64,000 nt of DNA from Arthrobacter livingstonensis (lineage in GTDB: Bacteria > Actinomycetota > Actinomycetes > Actinomycetales > Micrococcaceae). Below, in pieces: positions 27,889 through 38,456 of this stretch. The stretch is from positions 1-64,000 of the forward strand of contig NZ_QJVD01000010.1 of NCBI RefSeq assembly GCF_003219815.1, in the 5' to 3' direction. Below the pieces are notes generated by a model, which ran no database searches, was not told the origin of the DNA, and was given only the letters and a program-made list of their open reading frames with translations. A program made the position numbers and the translations under genes. How positions within the stretch are numbered: position 1 is the first letter of the stretch; each line of letters opens with the position of its first letter.

Positions 27889-28887
27889 ATGGCCCTGCAA
27901 ATCCGCATTGTTGTCCCCTCCAGCTTGACCGTGCCAGTCTTGTCGATTGCCCGGGGCCACTCCGGCGTATCGGAAATCTCTCTCATGTTGGGCGCGTCGG
28001 TGGTCCCGGACGGCGACGTCATCGTCCTGCAGGCCGTGCGCGAAAGCGTGGAGGAGCTTCTGCAAAAGCTGCACGCTCTCAACATCGCCCATGTCGGCTC
28101 CGTCAGCATTACCGCGCCGGAACTCATCGTCTCCGAACGGCTGGACAAGGCCGATGAGCAGGTGGCCGGCGACGGTGCCGATGCCATTATTTGGGACGAG
28201 GTGGAGAAGGACACCTCCGACGATTCCAAGCTCACCTGGAGCTATTTGGCGTTTCTTTTCATTGCCGTCCAACTGGCCGGAATTGGGATCGTCACGGATT
28301 CCACGATTGCCATCGTCGGGGCCATGGTGGTGGGCCCGGAGTTTGGTCCCCTGGCCGGGCTTGCCCTGGCCGTGGTGGACCGCCGGTGGAAACTGGCGCG
28401 GCGTGCCTCAACGGCCCTGTGGGTGGGCTTTCCGTTGGCCATGGTTCTCACGGCACTTGCCACCGCGGCCTCCCTCTGGCTTGGGCTGTTCACGCGTGCG
28501 GACGTTCTGGGTGAGAACCGGGCCACGGAGTTCATTTACCACCCCGGCCCGTATTCCTTCATCGTGGCCATCCTGGCCGGGGCAGCGGGCATGTTGTCCC
28601 TGATCGGCAAGAAGTCCGCGGCCCTGGTGGGTGTTTTCATCTCGGTCACCACGGTTCCTGCAGCGGGCTACGTTGCCGTGGCCCTGGTGCTGGGAGAGCC
28701 GGGACGGGCCGCGGGGTCCGCCCTTCAACTGTTGCTGAACATGGCCGGCATCGTCATCTCTGCGGCGGTGGTGCTGCTGGTCTACCGGAGGGTTCGACGG
28801 CGGCGCCCGGTCCCCACGCGCTACTCTGCGGAGCACGCGAAGGTGGCCATCGGCGGCGTGGAGGTCCGCAGCGCGTTCCGGCGCTGA
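27889..28887 (+). CDS. DUF389 membrane protein
   Basis: A 332-residue protein with AAAGGA ahead of ATG 27889. The N-terminal 110 residues form a soluble domain (VTAPELIVSERLDKAD region). After WSYLAFLFIAVQLAGIGI come about six transmembrane helices with the DUF389 hallmark TDSTIAIVGAMVVGPEFGPLAGLALA. The family function is not known. It is followed by the P1B ATPase on the same strand, 105 bases on, so the two may share a transcript. Confidence 0.88.
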   Translation: MALQIRIVVPSSLTVPVLSIARGHSGVSEISLMLGASVVPDGDVIVLQAVRESVEELLQKLHALNIAHVGSVSITAPELIVSERLDKADEQVAGDGADAIIWDEVEKDTSDDSKLTWSYLAFLFIAVQLAGIGIVTDSTIAIVGAMVVGPEFGPLAGLALAVVDRRWKLARRASTALWVGFPLAMVLTALATAASLWLGLFTRADVLGENRATEFIYHPGPYSFIVAILAGAAGMLSLIGKKSAALVGVFISVTTVPAAGYVAVALVLGEPGRAAGSALQLLLNMAGIVISAAVVLLVYRRVRRRRPVPTRYSAEHAKVAIGGVEVRSAFRR

Positions 28888-28935
28888 CCTGGGCAGAGTT
28901 GCCTGGGCAGAACTGACCTGGGCGGATGTATCAGA
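28888..28935 (+). repeat. Short direct repeats after the DUF389 stop
   Basis: CCTGGGCAGA occurs twice and a third related copy reads CCTGGGCGGA, spaced about 15 bases, directly after the TGA. Probably a local duplication. Confidence 0.6.
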
Positions 28936-28992
28936 CGGGCCATCATGCGGATGCACTACGCCCGGCGAGCATCGTAGGGCAGAGTATGGGAC

Positions 28993-30906
28993 ATGAACTA
29001 CACCGGACAATCCAGCATGGACATCACCGTGGAACCGCAAGAAGGCCCCCAGCTGGCGCCCACCTCGCCGTGGCGCTCCGTCCGCCCGGCACTTCGCCGG
29101 TACCCGGTTCTCGCCGTGACGATCGTCGTCGGCACTGTCGTGACGGTGCTGGTGCTGGCCGGCCAGGGCGCCACGGCCCGCTGGGTGGCCAGCGTTTTCG
29201 CCCTTGCGGTGGCGGCCTTCCAATCCGTGGGAATGGTCCGCGACATCATCAAGGGACGTTGGGGAATTGATGTTCTGGCCGTCACAGCCATTGTGTCCAC
29301 CGTGCTCGTGGGCGAATACATCGCCTCGTTGATCATTGTCCTGATGCTTTCCGGTGGCGCTGCCCTGGAAGATTTTGCGGCTGGCCGGGCCACCAGGGAA
29401 TTGACGTCGCTGCTGGCCAGGGCGCCAAGGACGGCGCATCGCGAAGATGATGCCGGGACCAGCTCCGATATCGCCATTGCAGCGGTTGAAGTGGGAGACG
29501 TCCTGCTGGTACGGCCTTCGGAAGTGGTACCTGTTGATGCGGTGCTGCTCACCGGCCCGGCCATGTTTGACGAGTCTGCGCTCACGGGGGAAAGCCTGCC
29601 GGTGGAGCGTGCGACAGGCGATTCTGTGCCCAGCGGCGTCCTCAACGGTCCGGCCGCAGTGCGTGTCCGGGCAACAGCACGCGAAGAGGACTCCCAGTAC
29701 AGCCGCATCATTGCCCTGGTGCGCGAAGCTGCAGGGAGCCGTGCCCCAGTGGTGAGGCTGGCGGACAGGTATGCCGTGCCCTTCACCGCGGCCGCCCTGG
29801 TGCTGGCTGGGGTTGCCTGGTATCTCAGCGGGGACGCTGCCCGCTTCGCCGAAGTTCTTGTTGTCGCAACGCCCTGCCCCCTGCTGATTGCGGCGCCCGT
29901 GGCATTCCTGGGCGGCATGAGCCGCGCCGCCAAGACGGGGATCATCGTCAAGGGCGGCGGCATCCTTGAACAACTTTCCCGGGTCAGGACGGCGGCCTTT
30001 GACAAGACCGGGACGCTGACCGGGGGGAAACCCACCCTTGAGGCCATCCGCAGCACTTTCCTGGAACCTCAGGAAATGTTGGCATTGGCGGCCTCCGCGG
30101 AACAGTATTCCTCCCATGTGTTGGCCGCCGCCGTTGTGGCCGAAGCGCAGGCGCGCGGCCTGGAACTGGACACCACGGACACCGCCACGGAGCATGCCAC
30201 CAACGGCGTCAGCGCGGTGTTCACCGGACGGCGGGTGTTGGTCGGGAAGGAAGCGTTCGTGGCGGGGAAGGCCGCTGGGGTCGAAACGGCGGTTTTGGCA
30301 GCCGGTCAGATGGGCATCTACGTGGCCGTTGACGGAAAATTTGCCGGCACGCTCATCATGCGCGACCCGCTGCGTCCGGAGGCGAAGGAAACCCTCTTGG
30401 CGCTACGTGGCCTCGGTGTTGCCGAAACCGTGATGCTCACCGGAGATGCCGGCGCCACGGCGCAGTTCATCGCCACCGAGGCCGGTATCACCGAGGTACA
30501 GGCAGGCCTTTTGCCCGAAGACAAGGTGCGCCTGCTGCAGGCCCTGCCCCGGCGCCTGGTCATGATGGTGGGCGACGGCGTCAATGACGCCCCTGTTCTG
30601 GCCGCCGCGGACGTGGGCATTGCCATGGGGGCCAGAGGGTCCACCGCCGCCAGTGAGTCCGCCGACATCGTCATCATGGTCGATGATCTTGGCAAGGTCG
30701 CCGAGTCGGTCCGGATCGGCCAACGCACGGTGCGGATCGCCGTCGAGAGCATCTGGATCGGCATCACCCTCAGCGTTGCACTCATGGCATTGGCAGCCGC
30801 GGGGCACATTCCGGCCGTTGCCGGGGCACTGGCGCAGGAAGCCGTCGACCTGGCGACGATCCTTAACGCCTTGCGGGCCCTCACTCCCGGCCGAAAACGC
30901 CGGTAA
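28993..30906 (+). CDS. P1B-type heavy-metal ATPase with TPC motif
   Basis: A 637-residue P-type ATPase. It has an actuator domain (DESALTGESLPVER), the phosphorylation site FDKTGTLTGGKP near residue 336, and GDGVNDAPVLAAADVGIAMG near residue 526. There is no N-terminal metal-binding HMA domain. The membrane ion motif reads VVATPCPLLIAAP rather than CPC or SPC. In the nucleotide domain the expected SEHP reads SSHVLAAA, so the usual His-Pro pair is missing. The ion cannot be assigned. Codon use matches the neighbours, so it appears native. It ends in a hairpin shared with the groEL end. Confidence 0.9.
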   Translation: MNYTGQSSMDITVEPQEGPQLAPTSPWRSVRPALRRYPVLAVTIVVGTVVTVLVLAGQGATARWVASVFALAVAAFQSVGMVRDIIKGRWGIDVLAVTAIVSTVLVGEYIASLIIVLMLSGGAALEDFAAGRATRELTSLLARAPRTAHREDDAGTSSDIAIAAVEVGDVLLVRPSEVVPVDAVLLTGPAMFDESALTGESLPVERATGDSVPSGVLNGPAAVRVRATAREEDSQYSRIIALVREAAGSRAPVVRLADRYAVPFTAAALVLAGVAWYLSGDAARFAEVLVVATPCPLLIAAPVAFLGGMSRAAKTGIIVKGGGILEQLSRVRTAAFDKTGTLTGGKPTLEAIRSTFLEPQEMLALAASAEQYSSHVLAAAVVAEAQARGLELDTTDTATEHATNGVSAVFTGRRVLVGKEAFVAGKAAGVETAVLAAGQMGIYVAVDGKFAGTLIMRDPLRPEAKETLLALRGLGVAETVMLTGDAGATAQFIATEAGITEVQAGLLPEDKVRLLQALPRRLVMMVGDGVNDAPVLAAADVGIAMGARGSTAASESADIVIMVDDLGKVAESVRIGQRTVRIAVESIWIGITLSVALMALAAAGHIPAVAGALAQEAVDLATILNALRALTPGRKRR

Positions 30907-30916
30907 ACGCAAAATG

Positions 30917-30972
30917 CCGCCGTTTCCGCAAAATGCCGCCGGTATATCGGTGGCATTTTGCGGGAACGGCGG
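30917..30972. terminator. Bidirectional hairpin between ATPase and groEL
   Basis: A 26-bp stem with two mismatches closes a TATA loop: CCGCCGTTTCCGCAAAATG pairs with CATTTTGCGGGAACGGCGG. It lies between two convergent genes. Its AAATGCCGCC arms are shared with the hairpin at 9612-9676. Confidence 0.75.
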
Positions 30973-31004
30973 CAATTCTCCAGCCGGTCCCGTCTGAGAG
31001 TCGA

Positions 31005-32701
<1,697 letters not shown>

Positions 32702-32711
32702 ACTAAAGTGG

Positions 32712-33008
32712 TTACTTTACGACGATGGCCAGTACGTCGCGGGCCGAAAGCACCAGCAGCTCTTCGCCGCCGGTCTTTACTTCGGTTCCACCGTATTTGG
32801 AGTAGATAACAACGTCGCCAACGGCAACATCGATCGGGACGCGGTTGCCGTTGTCATCAACGCGGCCGGGGCCCACTGCCACAACTTCGCCCTCCTGGGG
32901 CTTTTCCTTGGCGGTGTCCGGGATAACCAAACCGGAAGCGGTGGTGAGCTCTGCTTCGAGCTGGCGGACAACAATACGATCCTCAAGAGGCTTAATAGAG
33001 ACCGACAC
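32712..33008 (-). CDS. groES: Co-chaperonin GroES
   Basis: A 98-residue heptameric lid of GroEL. GTG 33008 is preceded by GGGGAGG five bases upstream. [19 protein letters not shown], the mobile loop [19 protein letters not shown], and [10 protein letters not shown] are all typical. It heads the groES-groEL operon. Confidence 0.96.
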   Translation of the reverse strand: MSVSIKPLEDRIVVRQLEAELTTASGLVIPDTAKEKPQEGEVVAVGPGRVDDNGNRVPIDVAVGDVVIYSKYGGTEVKTGGEELLVLSARDVLAIVVK

Positions 33009-33126
33009 TCGGACCTCCCCTTCACATGCGTAAATTTTATGAATGGCCCAAGGACGCTGGGCCACTGCGGGATCCCAACCGTCGTCGCGGTGCCGGTGAT
33101 GATCCCATGGCCAAGAGTCCAAGGAG

Positions 33127-33153
33127 TTGGCACCCTCGGGGTGAGAGTGCTAA
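33127..33153 (-). promoter_or_regulatory. CIRCE operator 1 of groESL
   Basis: TTGGCACCC at 33127-33135 and GAGTGCTAA at 33145-33153 flank nine bases. One half matches the CIRCE consensus exactly, the other with two changes. It is the site of the HrcA repressor, about 120 bases before groES. Confidence 0.85.
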
Positions 33154-33158
33154 CCCTG

Positions 33159-33188
33159 ACTCTATTGAATTGGTTAGCACTCGGTCAA
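33159..33188 (-). promoter_or_regulatory. Predicted groESL promoter
   Basis: On the minus strand TTGACC (33188-33183) and TAGAGT (33164-33159) are 18 bases apart. The -35 box lies inside the spacer of CIRCE operator 2, so HrcA bound there would block RNA polymerase. Confidence 0.6.
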
Positions 33189-33200
33189 GGCGAGTGCCAG
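33174..33200 (-). promoter_or_regulatory. CIRCE operator 2 of groESL
   Basis: TTAGCACTC at 33174-33182 and GAGTGCCAG at 33192-33200 flank nine bases: one perfect half and one half with two changes. Together with operator 1 it makes a double CIRCE. Confidence 0.88.
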
Positions 33201-33317
33201 CATAAGGCCCAAAAAGTACGACGCCGGAGGGCCGGGTTTCGCTCTGGGCGCACCTGTTGCGGCTCCCCGCGCAGTCGCCCTATTGCCCGCGCGGCCCTGC
33301 GATGCAAGCATGGCACC

Positions 33318-34196
33318 ATGACAACCGGTGAGCCGCCCGTGAAAGTCCGTGGGCTGACGAAATCCTATGGCGGTGCCAATGCGGTTGACGGCATCAGCTT
33401 TGACATCAACGACGGCGAAACATTTGCGCTGCTGGGACCCAATGGTGCCGGGAAAAGCACCACCATTGAGATCCTGGAGGGCTACCGCGACCGCAGCGGC
33501 GGGGAAGTCAGCGTCCTTGGCACCGACCCGCAGCACGGCGGCCTGGCGTGGAAGGCACAGCTGGGGATCGTCCTGCAGTCCAGCGGGGAAAGCGGCAACG
33601 TCAGCGTCCTGGAGCAGCTCACCCACTTTGCCGGTTACTACCCCAACCCGCGCAACGTCGGTGAAGTGATTGAAGCCGTGGGCCTGGCCACCAAGGCCAG
33701 GACCCGGATCAGCAAGCTGTCCGGCGGGCAGCGGCGCCGCGTCGACGTGGCCCTTGGCATCATCGGCCGGCCCAGGCTGCTGTTCCTGGACGAACCCACC
33801 ACCGGCTTTGACCCGGAGGCCCGCCACCAGTTTTGGGGACTCATCAACCGGCTCAAGGACGAAGGTGCAACCATCCTGCTCACCACCCACTACCTCGACG
33901 AGGCAGCCACCCTGGCGGACCGCGCCGGCGTGATTGTCGGCGGAAAGCTGGTGGACATCGGGCACATTGACGAGATAGGCGGGGCCGCTGCCAAGGTGCC
34001 GCTCGTGCGGTGGCAGCGGGACGGCGTCGTGCATTCGGAGCGCACCAGCGAACCGGCGGCACTGGCCGCAAGGCTGTACGCCGAAGCCGGCGGCGAAGTG
34101 GCGGCGCTGGAAATCACCCGGCCCAGCCTGGAAGACATTTATCTGGGGCTGGTGGGAAGCCACGCCAACGCGGGGCCCGGCGAGGACGTGGCATGA
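33318..34196 (+). CDS. ABC transporter ATP-binding protein
   Basis: A 292-residue ATPase of the drug/lipid export type. Walker A is LGPNGAGKSTT near residue 40, the signature LSGGQRRRVDVAL near residue 135, Walker B LLFLDEPTTGFD near 155, and the switch His is in TTHYLDEA. ATG 33318 is the first codon that fits the family; the long open frame upstream is antisense to groESL. The stop overlaps the permease start by four bases (ATGA). It is divergent from groES across the CIRCE region. Substrate unknown. Confidence 0.92.
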   Translation: MTTGEPPVKVRGLTKSYGGANAVDGISFDINDGETFALLGPNGAGKSTTIEILEGYRDRSGGEVSVLGTDPQHGGLAWKAQLGIVLQSSGESGNVSVLEQLTHFAGYYPNPRNVGEVIEAVGLATKARTRISKLSGGQRRRVDVALGIIGRPRLLFLDEPTTGFDPEARHQFWGLINRLKDEGATILLTTHYLDEAATLADRAGVIVGGKLVDIGHIDEIGGAAAKVPLVRWQRDGVVHSERTSEPAALAARLYAEAGGEVAALEITRPSLEDIYLGLVGSHANAGPGEDVA

Positions 34197-35005
34197 GAAC
34201 GCTGGCCCTGGGCACCTCGCGCATCGGCTACGAGCTTCGCCTGTACTTCCGTCAGGGCGACTCGGTGTTCTTCACGTTCCTGTTCCCCATTTTGATGCTG
34301 GCCGTTTTCGCCGTGGCCTTCAGCACCAGCCCGAACATTGGCGCAGCTCCGGACGGCAGTGGCGGAATCACGTGGGCCGCATTTTACGTGCCCGGCATGG
34401 TGGCCGCCGGCATGCTGCTCAGCGGCGTGCAGAACCTGGGCGTGGACATTGCCGGGGAAAAGGGCGACGGCACGCTCAAGCGGCTGGGCGGCACTCCCCT
34501 GCCGGTGTTTTCCTATTTCATGGGCAAGATCGGCATGGTGCTGGTCAGCTCCGTCTTCCAGGTGGTCCTGCTGCTGCTCGTGGCGCGCTTTGCGTTCAAC
34601 GTGGCCTTGCCGGCCGATCCCGGCAAGTGGTTCACGTTTGCGTGGGTGTTCCTGTTCGGCGTGGTCACCAGCTGCGTGCTGGGCATAGCGCTGTCCGCGC
34701 TCCCCCGGACGGGCAAGTCGGCCACGGCGGTGGTCATCCCGATTGTGCTGCTGCTGCAGTTCATCTCCGGCGTGTACCTGAACTTCTCCCAGCTGCCCGG
34801 CTGGCTCCAAAACGTTGCCAGCATCTTCCCGCTGAAGTGGATGGCGCAGGGCATGCGGAGCGTGTTCCTGCCGCAGTCGTTTGAGGTGATGGAGCCGAGC
34901 GGAGTCTGGGATCTGGGCCTGGTGGCGCTGGTCCTGGGGCTGTGGCTGGTGGTGGGGCTCGTCCTGTGCCGGCTCACGTTCCGCTGGATCCGCAAGGGCA
35001 CCTGA
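34193..35005 (+). CDS. ABC transporter permease, ABC-2 type
   Basis: A 270-residue membrane subunit with about six helices. The first helix FFTFLFPILMLAVFAVAF and the conserved cytoplasmic stretch EKGDGTLKRLGGTPLPVFSYFMGK are typical of ABC-2 exporters of drugs or polymers. ATG 34193 overlaps the ATPase stop (ATGA), which implies translational coupling and one complex of two ATPases and two permeases. Confidence 0.92.
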   Translation: MRTLALGTSRIGYELRLYFRQGDSVFFTFLFPILMLAVFAVAFSTSPNIGAAPDGSGGITWAAFYVPGMVAAGMLLSGVQNLGVDIAGEKGDGTLKRLGGTPLPVFSYFMGKIGMVLVSSVFQVVLLLLVARFAFNVALPADPGKWFTFAWVFLFGVVTSCVLGIALSALPRTGKSATAVVIPIVLLLQFISGVYLNFSQLPGWLQNVASIFPLKWMAQGMRSVFLPQSFEVMEPSGVWDLGLVALVLGLWLVVGLVLCRLTFRWIRKGT

Positions 35006-35054
35006 TCCGCCAGGCGGTGCCCGTCACGCCTGCCGCGACCAGTAGGCTGGTTCC

Positions 35055-36290
35055 ATGGCCACCGATGCAATTTCCCCCCTCCTGACGGTTGAAGGCTGGG
35101 AACTTTTGTCCTCCCTTGGCCCGTACTCCGAAGCCGGCTCCCTCAAGCTCAACGAGTCACTGCGCAGGGCCGGGCATTCCCCCGAACTCGTTGCCGCGGC
35201 CCTCACGCAATCCCGGCTTCGGGCCAAGGCAGAGACGAAGTTTGGCGAATTTGCCCGCCAGATGCTGTTCACCCCGGCAGGCCTGGAACAGGCCACCCGG
35301 CTGGGCATCGCGGCCCTCCATGCCCAACGTTTTACGACGGCGGGGATCACCAAGGTGGCCGACCTTGGCTGCGGCATCGGGGCGGACTCCCTGGCCATGG
35401 CCAGCCTGGACATCCACGTCACGGCCGTGGAAATGGACGAGCTCACCGCCGCCTGCACCACCGTGAACCTCATGCCGTTCCCGCACGCCACGGTGCTCCA
35501 TGCCAAGGCCGAGGACGTTGACCTCACCGGCATTGACGGTGTCTGGCTGGATCCGGCCCGCCGCACCACCAGCACCTCCGGCACCACCCGGCTCTTTGAC
35601 CCGGAGGCCTTTTCCCCGCCGCTGTCCTTTGTGGAAAAGCTGGCCGATTCCGGCAAAGCGGTGGGCGTCAAGATGGGTCCGGGCATTCCTCATGAGGCCG
35701 TGCCGGGCCCTGCCGAGGCCCAGTGGGTTTCCGTCAACGGCGATGTCGTGGAGGCGGGCCTGTACTTTAACGCCCTGGCCCGCCCCGGGGTGCGGCGCGC
35801 CGCACTGGTCATCGGCGCGCACGGCACCTCGGAGCTGACCAGTCCCGTGCCTTTTGACGCCGCCCGGCAGGATGTGGCGACCGGCCCGGTGGCAGGCTAC
35901 CTGTACGAACCGGACGGCGCAGTGATCCGTGCGGGGCTGGTGGCCGACCTCGCACGCAGCCTGGGCGCGCACCTGCTGGACGAACACATCGCGTACATGT
36001 GCGCCGACGAACTTGTCGAGACCCCCTTTGCCCGCGCGTACAAGGTGCTGGAGGTCAAGCCGTTCAACGTCAAGGCGCTCAAGAGCTGGGTGAAGGCCAA
36101 CCGGATCGGCGTGCTGGACATCAAGAAACGCGGCGTGTCCACCACCCCGGAAGAGCTGCGCCGGCAGCTGCTGACCGGTTCAGGCAAGGGGCCCAACAAG
36201 GCCACGCTGGTCCTGACGCGGATCGGGGACGAGAGGATCGCCATCGTGGTTGAACCATTTGGGCCGGTGGACGGGCCCCGCGCGCTCTAG
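35055..36290 (+). CDS. Class I SAM-dependent methyltransferase, THUMP-like
   Basis: A 411-residue protein. An N-terminal helical region is followed by the SAM-binding loop VADLGCGIGADSLAMA near residue 102 and the acidic loop VTAVEMDELT. LDPARR near residue 160 is the motif used by a group of RNA or protein methyltransferases. The C-terminal third, ending KATLVLTRIGDERIAIV, looks like an RNA-binding THUMP-type domain. An RNA substrate is likely but not shown. It follows the ABC exporter by 49 bases. Confidence 0.75.
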   Translation: MATDAISPLLTVEGWELLSSLGPYSEAGSLKLNESLRRAGHSPELVAAALTQSRLRAKAETKFGEFARQMLFTPAGLEQATRLGIAALHAQRFTTAGITKVADLGCGIGADSLAMASLDIHVTAVEMDELTAACTTVNLMPFPHATVLHAKAEDVDLTGIDGVWLDPARRTTSTSGTTRLFDPEAFSPPLSFVEKLADSGKAVGVKMGPGIPHEAVPGPAEAQWVSVNGDVVEAGLYFNALARPGVRRAALVIGAHGTSELTSPVPFDAARQDVATGPVAGYLYEPDGAVIRAGLVADLARSLGAHLLDEHIAYMCADELVETPFARAYKVLEVKPFNVKALKSWVKANRIGVLDIKKRGVSTTPEELRRQLLTGSGKGPNKATLVLTRIGDERIAIVVEPFGPVDGPRAL

Positions 36291-36307
36291 CCGGTTCCTG
36301 CCACGGC

Positions 36308-37138
36308 TCACGCGTCGTCTGGGGACTGCTCCCGGGAGAACGCCGACGCCGCGCGCACCAGCTCGGGGCTGGGCCGCGCGCCCGTATAGAGCACAAACTG
36401 CTCCTCGGCCTGGATGGCAATGACCTCGGCTCCGGTGATCACATCCCTTCCCGCGGTCCGCGCCGCCTTGACGAGGGGCGTCTCGGAGGGAAGCGCGACG
36501 ACGTCAAACACCACCTGCGCGGCCCGCACCTGGGCGTCGCTGAAGGGCTGGACGTTTTCATCGGCGCCGGCCATGCCCAGGGGCGTGACATTGACCAGCA
36601 GCTGCGCCGTTTCAGACTCCGCCTCCGGCAGCCAGTCAAAGCCGTACAGCCCGGCCAGCGTACGCCCCGCCGCTTCGTTCCGGGCCACAATCGTCACCCT
36701 TGTCAGGCCGGCGTCGCGCAGGGCGGCTGCCACGGCCTTGGCCATGCCGCCGGAGCCGCGCAGCAGGACCGTGGTGGCCGGCGGGATCTTGTTGGCGGCC
36801 AGCAGGCGCGCGATGGCCAGGTAGTCGGTGTTGTACGCGGTGAGGATGCCGCCGTCGTTCACTATGGTGTTGACCGAATCAATGGCGGCGGCGGAGGCAT
36901 CCATGACGTCGACCAGGGCAATGACGTCTTCCTTGTACGGCATGGACACGGCGGCGCCGCGAATCCCCAGCCCGCGGATGCCGGCAACGGCCTGGCCCAG
37001 GTCCGTCGGCGCGAACGCCTTGTACACGAAGTTCAGGCCCAGGGCGTCGTAGAGATAGTTGTGGAAGCGCGTGCCAATGTTGCTGGGCCGGGCCGCGAGT
37101 GAAATGCACAACGTCATGTCTTTGTTCAAAATAGGCAC
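36308..37138 (-). CDS. Shikimate-dehydrogenase-like protein
   Basis: About 276 residues. Lys in MPYKEDV near residue 65 and Asp in YNTDYLA near residue 102 match the catalytic pair of AroE, and LLRGSGGMAKAVAAAL near residue 125 is the NADP Rossmann loop (GSGGM instead of GAGG). The shikimate-contact SxS motif near the N terminus is replaced by ARPSNIGTRFHN, so the substrate may differ from shikimate. GTG 37138 is given; ATG 37117 is possible. It is divergent from the YbdK-type ligase. Confidence 0.8.
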   Translation of the reverse strand: MPILNKDMTLCISLAARPSNIGTRFHNYLYDALGLNFVYKAFAPTDLGQAVAGIRGLGIRGAAVSMPYKEDVIALVDVMDASAAAIDSVNTIVNDGGILTAYNTDYLAIARLLAANKIPPATTVLLRGSGGMAKAVAAALRDAGLTRVTIVARNEAAGRTLAGLYGFDWLPEAESETAQLLVNVTPLGMAGADENVQPFSDAQVRAAQVVFDVVALPSETPLVKAARTAGRDVITGAEVIAIQAEEQFVLYTGARPSPELVRAASAFSREQSPDDA

Positions 37139-37240
37139 ACAACCATTGTGCCGCACGCCTGTCCACTAGAATCAAACTGCCTCTGGCGCATTATTCCAGG
37201 TGCCATCACAGATGACCCATCAACAAAGGGGGGACCCCCG

Positions 37241-38383
37241 GTGAAAATTGACTTCGCCAAATCTGAGCAGTCGACCCTTGGCCTGGAGTGGGAAATCGCC
37301 CTGGTAGACGGCGAAACAGGGGAATTGGCGGCCCGCGCCAACGAGGTTTTTGACAACATCTCCGCGGCCCATCCCGAGATCATGGCCGACGGCGAACACC
37401 CCCACATCAAGGGCGAGATGCTCCAAAACACCGTGGAGTTGGTCACAGGGGTCTGCCGGACCGTGGCCGACGGCACCGAGGACCTGCGCCGCAACCTGAA
37501 CCTTCTCCGTGATGCTGCCCACCCCCTGGGCCTGGAACTGCTCAGCTCCGGCACCCACCCCTTCAGCAACCCGCGCACCCAGGCAGTCACCGACAAGGAA
37601 CGCTACGCCAAGCTCGTTGACCGCACCCAGTGGTGGGGCAGCCAGATGCTCATCTACGGCGTCCACGTCCACGTCGGCCTGGACCACGTCGGCAAGGCCA
37701 TGCCGGTCCTGGACGGGCTGGTCAACCATTTCCCGCACTTCCAGGCGCTGTCCGCCTCCTCCCCGTTCTGGAACGGCGAGGACACCGGTTACGCCTCGCA
37801 GCGTGCACTGATGTTCCAGCAGCTGCCCACGGCGGGCCTGCCGTTCCAGTTCCCGGACTGGTCAGCGTACGAATCCTATGTGCAGGACATGTTCACCACC
37901 GGGGTCATTGACGCCACCAATGAAATCCGTTGGGACATCCGGCCCGTGGCGAACCTGGGCACCATTGAGATGCGCATCTGCGACGGAATGTCCACCCTGG
38001 CGGAGATTGGCTCCATCGCCGCACTCACCCAGTGCCTTGTGGAGGACTTCTCCACCACGCTGGACGACGGCGGCACCATCCCCACCATGCCCCCCTGGCA
38101 CGTGCAGGAGAACAAGTGGCGCGCCGCCCGCTACGGCATGGACGCCATCATCATCCTCGACGCCGCCGGCAAGGAACAGCTCGTCACCGAACACACCGTC
38201 GAACTGCTGAACAAGCTTGAACCCGTGGCCGCCCGCCTGGGGTGCGCCAAGGAACTGGCCGGTGTCGAGGACATCATTGCCAAGGGGGCCAGCTACCAGC
38301 GCCAGCGCCGCGTGGCGCAGGCCCACCAGGGTGACCTGCGCGCCGTCGTGCGTGAACTGGTGTCCGAGATGGCCGGTAACTGA
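37241..38383 (+). CDS. Glutamate-cysteine ligase family protein, YbdK type
   Basis: A 380-residue carboxylate-amine ligase of the GCS2 family. GTG 37241 follows a GGGGGG ribosome-binding site. STLGLEWEIALVD at the N terminus binds metal-ATP, GVHVHVGLDH is the central His motif and EIRWDIRPVANLGTIEMRICDG the second metal site. Actinobacteria use mycothiol rather than glutathione, so the natural product may be another gamma-glutamyl compound. A 32-base tandem repeat begins four bases after its stop. Confidence 0.88.
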   Translation: MKIDFAKSEQSTLGLEWEIALVDGETGELAARANEVFDNISAAHPEIMADGEHPHIKGEMLQNTVELVTGVCRTVADGTEDLRRNLNLLRDAAHPLGLELLSSGTHPFSNPRTQAVTDKERYAKLVDRTQWWGSQMLIYGVHVHVGLDHVGKAMPVLDGLVNHFPHFQALSASSPFWNGEDTGYASQRALMFQQLPTAGLPFQFPDWSAYESYVQDMFTTGVIDATNEIRWDIRPVANLGTIEMRICDGMSTLAEIGSIAALTQCLVEDFSTTLDDGGTIPTMPPWHVQENKWRAARYGMDAIIILDAAGKEQLVTEHTVELLNKLEPVAARLGCAKELAGVEDIIAKGASYQRQRRVAQAHQGDLRAVVRELVSEMAGN

Positions 38384-38386
38384 CGC

Positions 38387-38454
38387 CACGACGCCGTATC
38401 ACCCTTGGCGGCAGAATTCACGACGCCGTATCACCGTTGACGGCAGAATCCAAC
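38387..38454 (+). repeat. 32-base tandem repeat, two units, 3' of YbdK gene
   Basis: ACGCCGTATCACCCTTGGCG (38391 on) recurs 32 bases later as ACGCCGTATCACCGTTGACG with three mismatches over the whole unit. It starts just after the TGA and runs in the gene's direction. Same family as 59057-59172 and 60268-60331. Confidence 0.85.
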
Positions 38455-38456
38455 GC

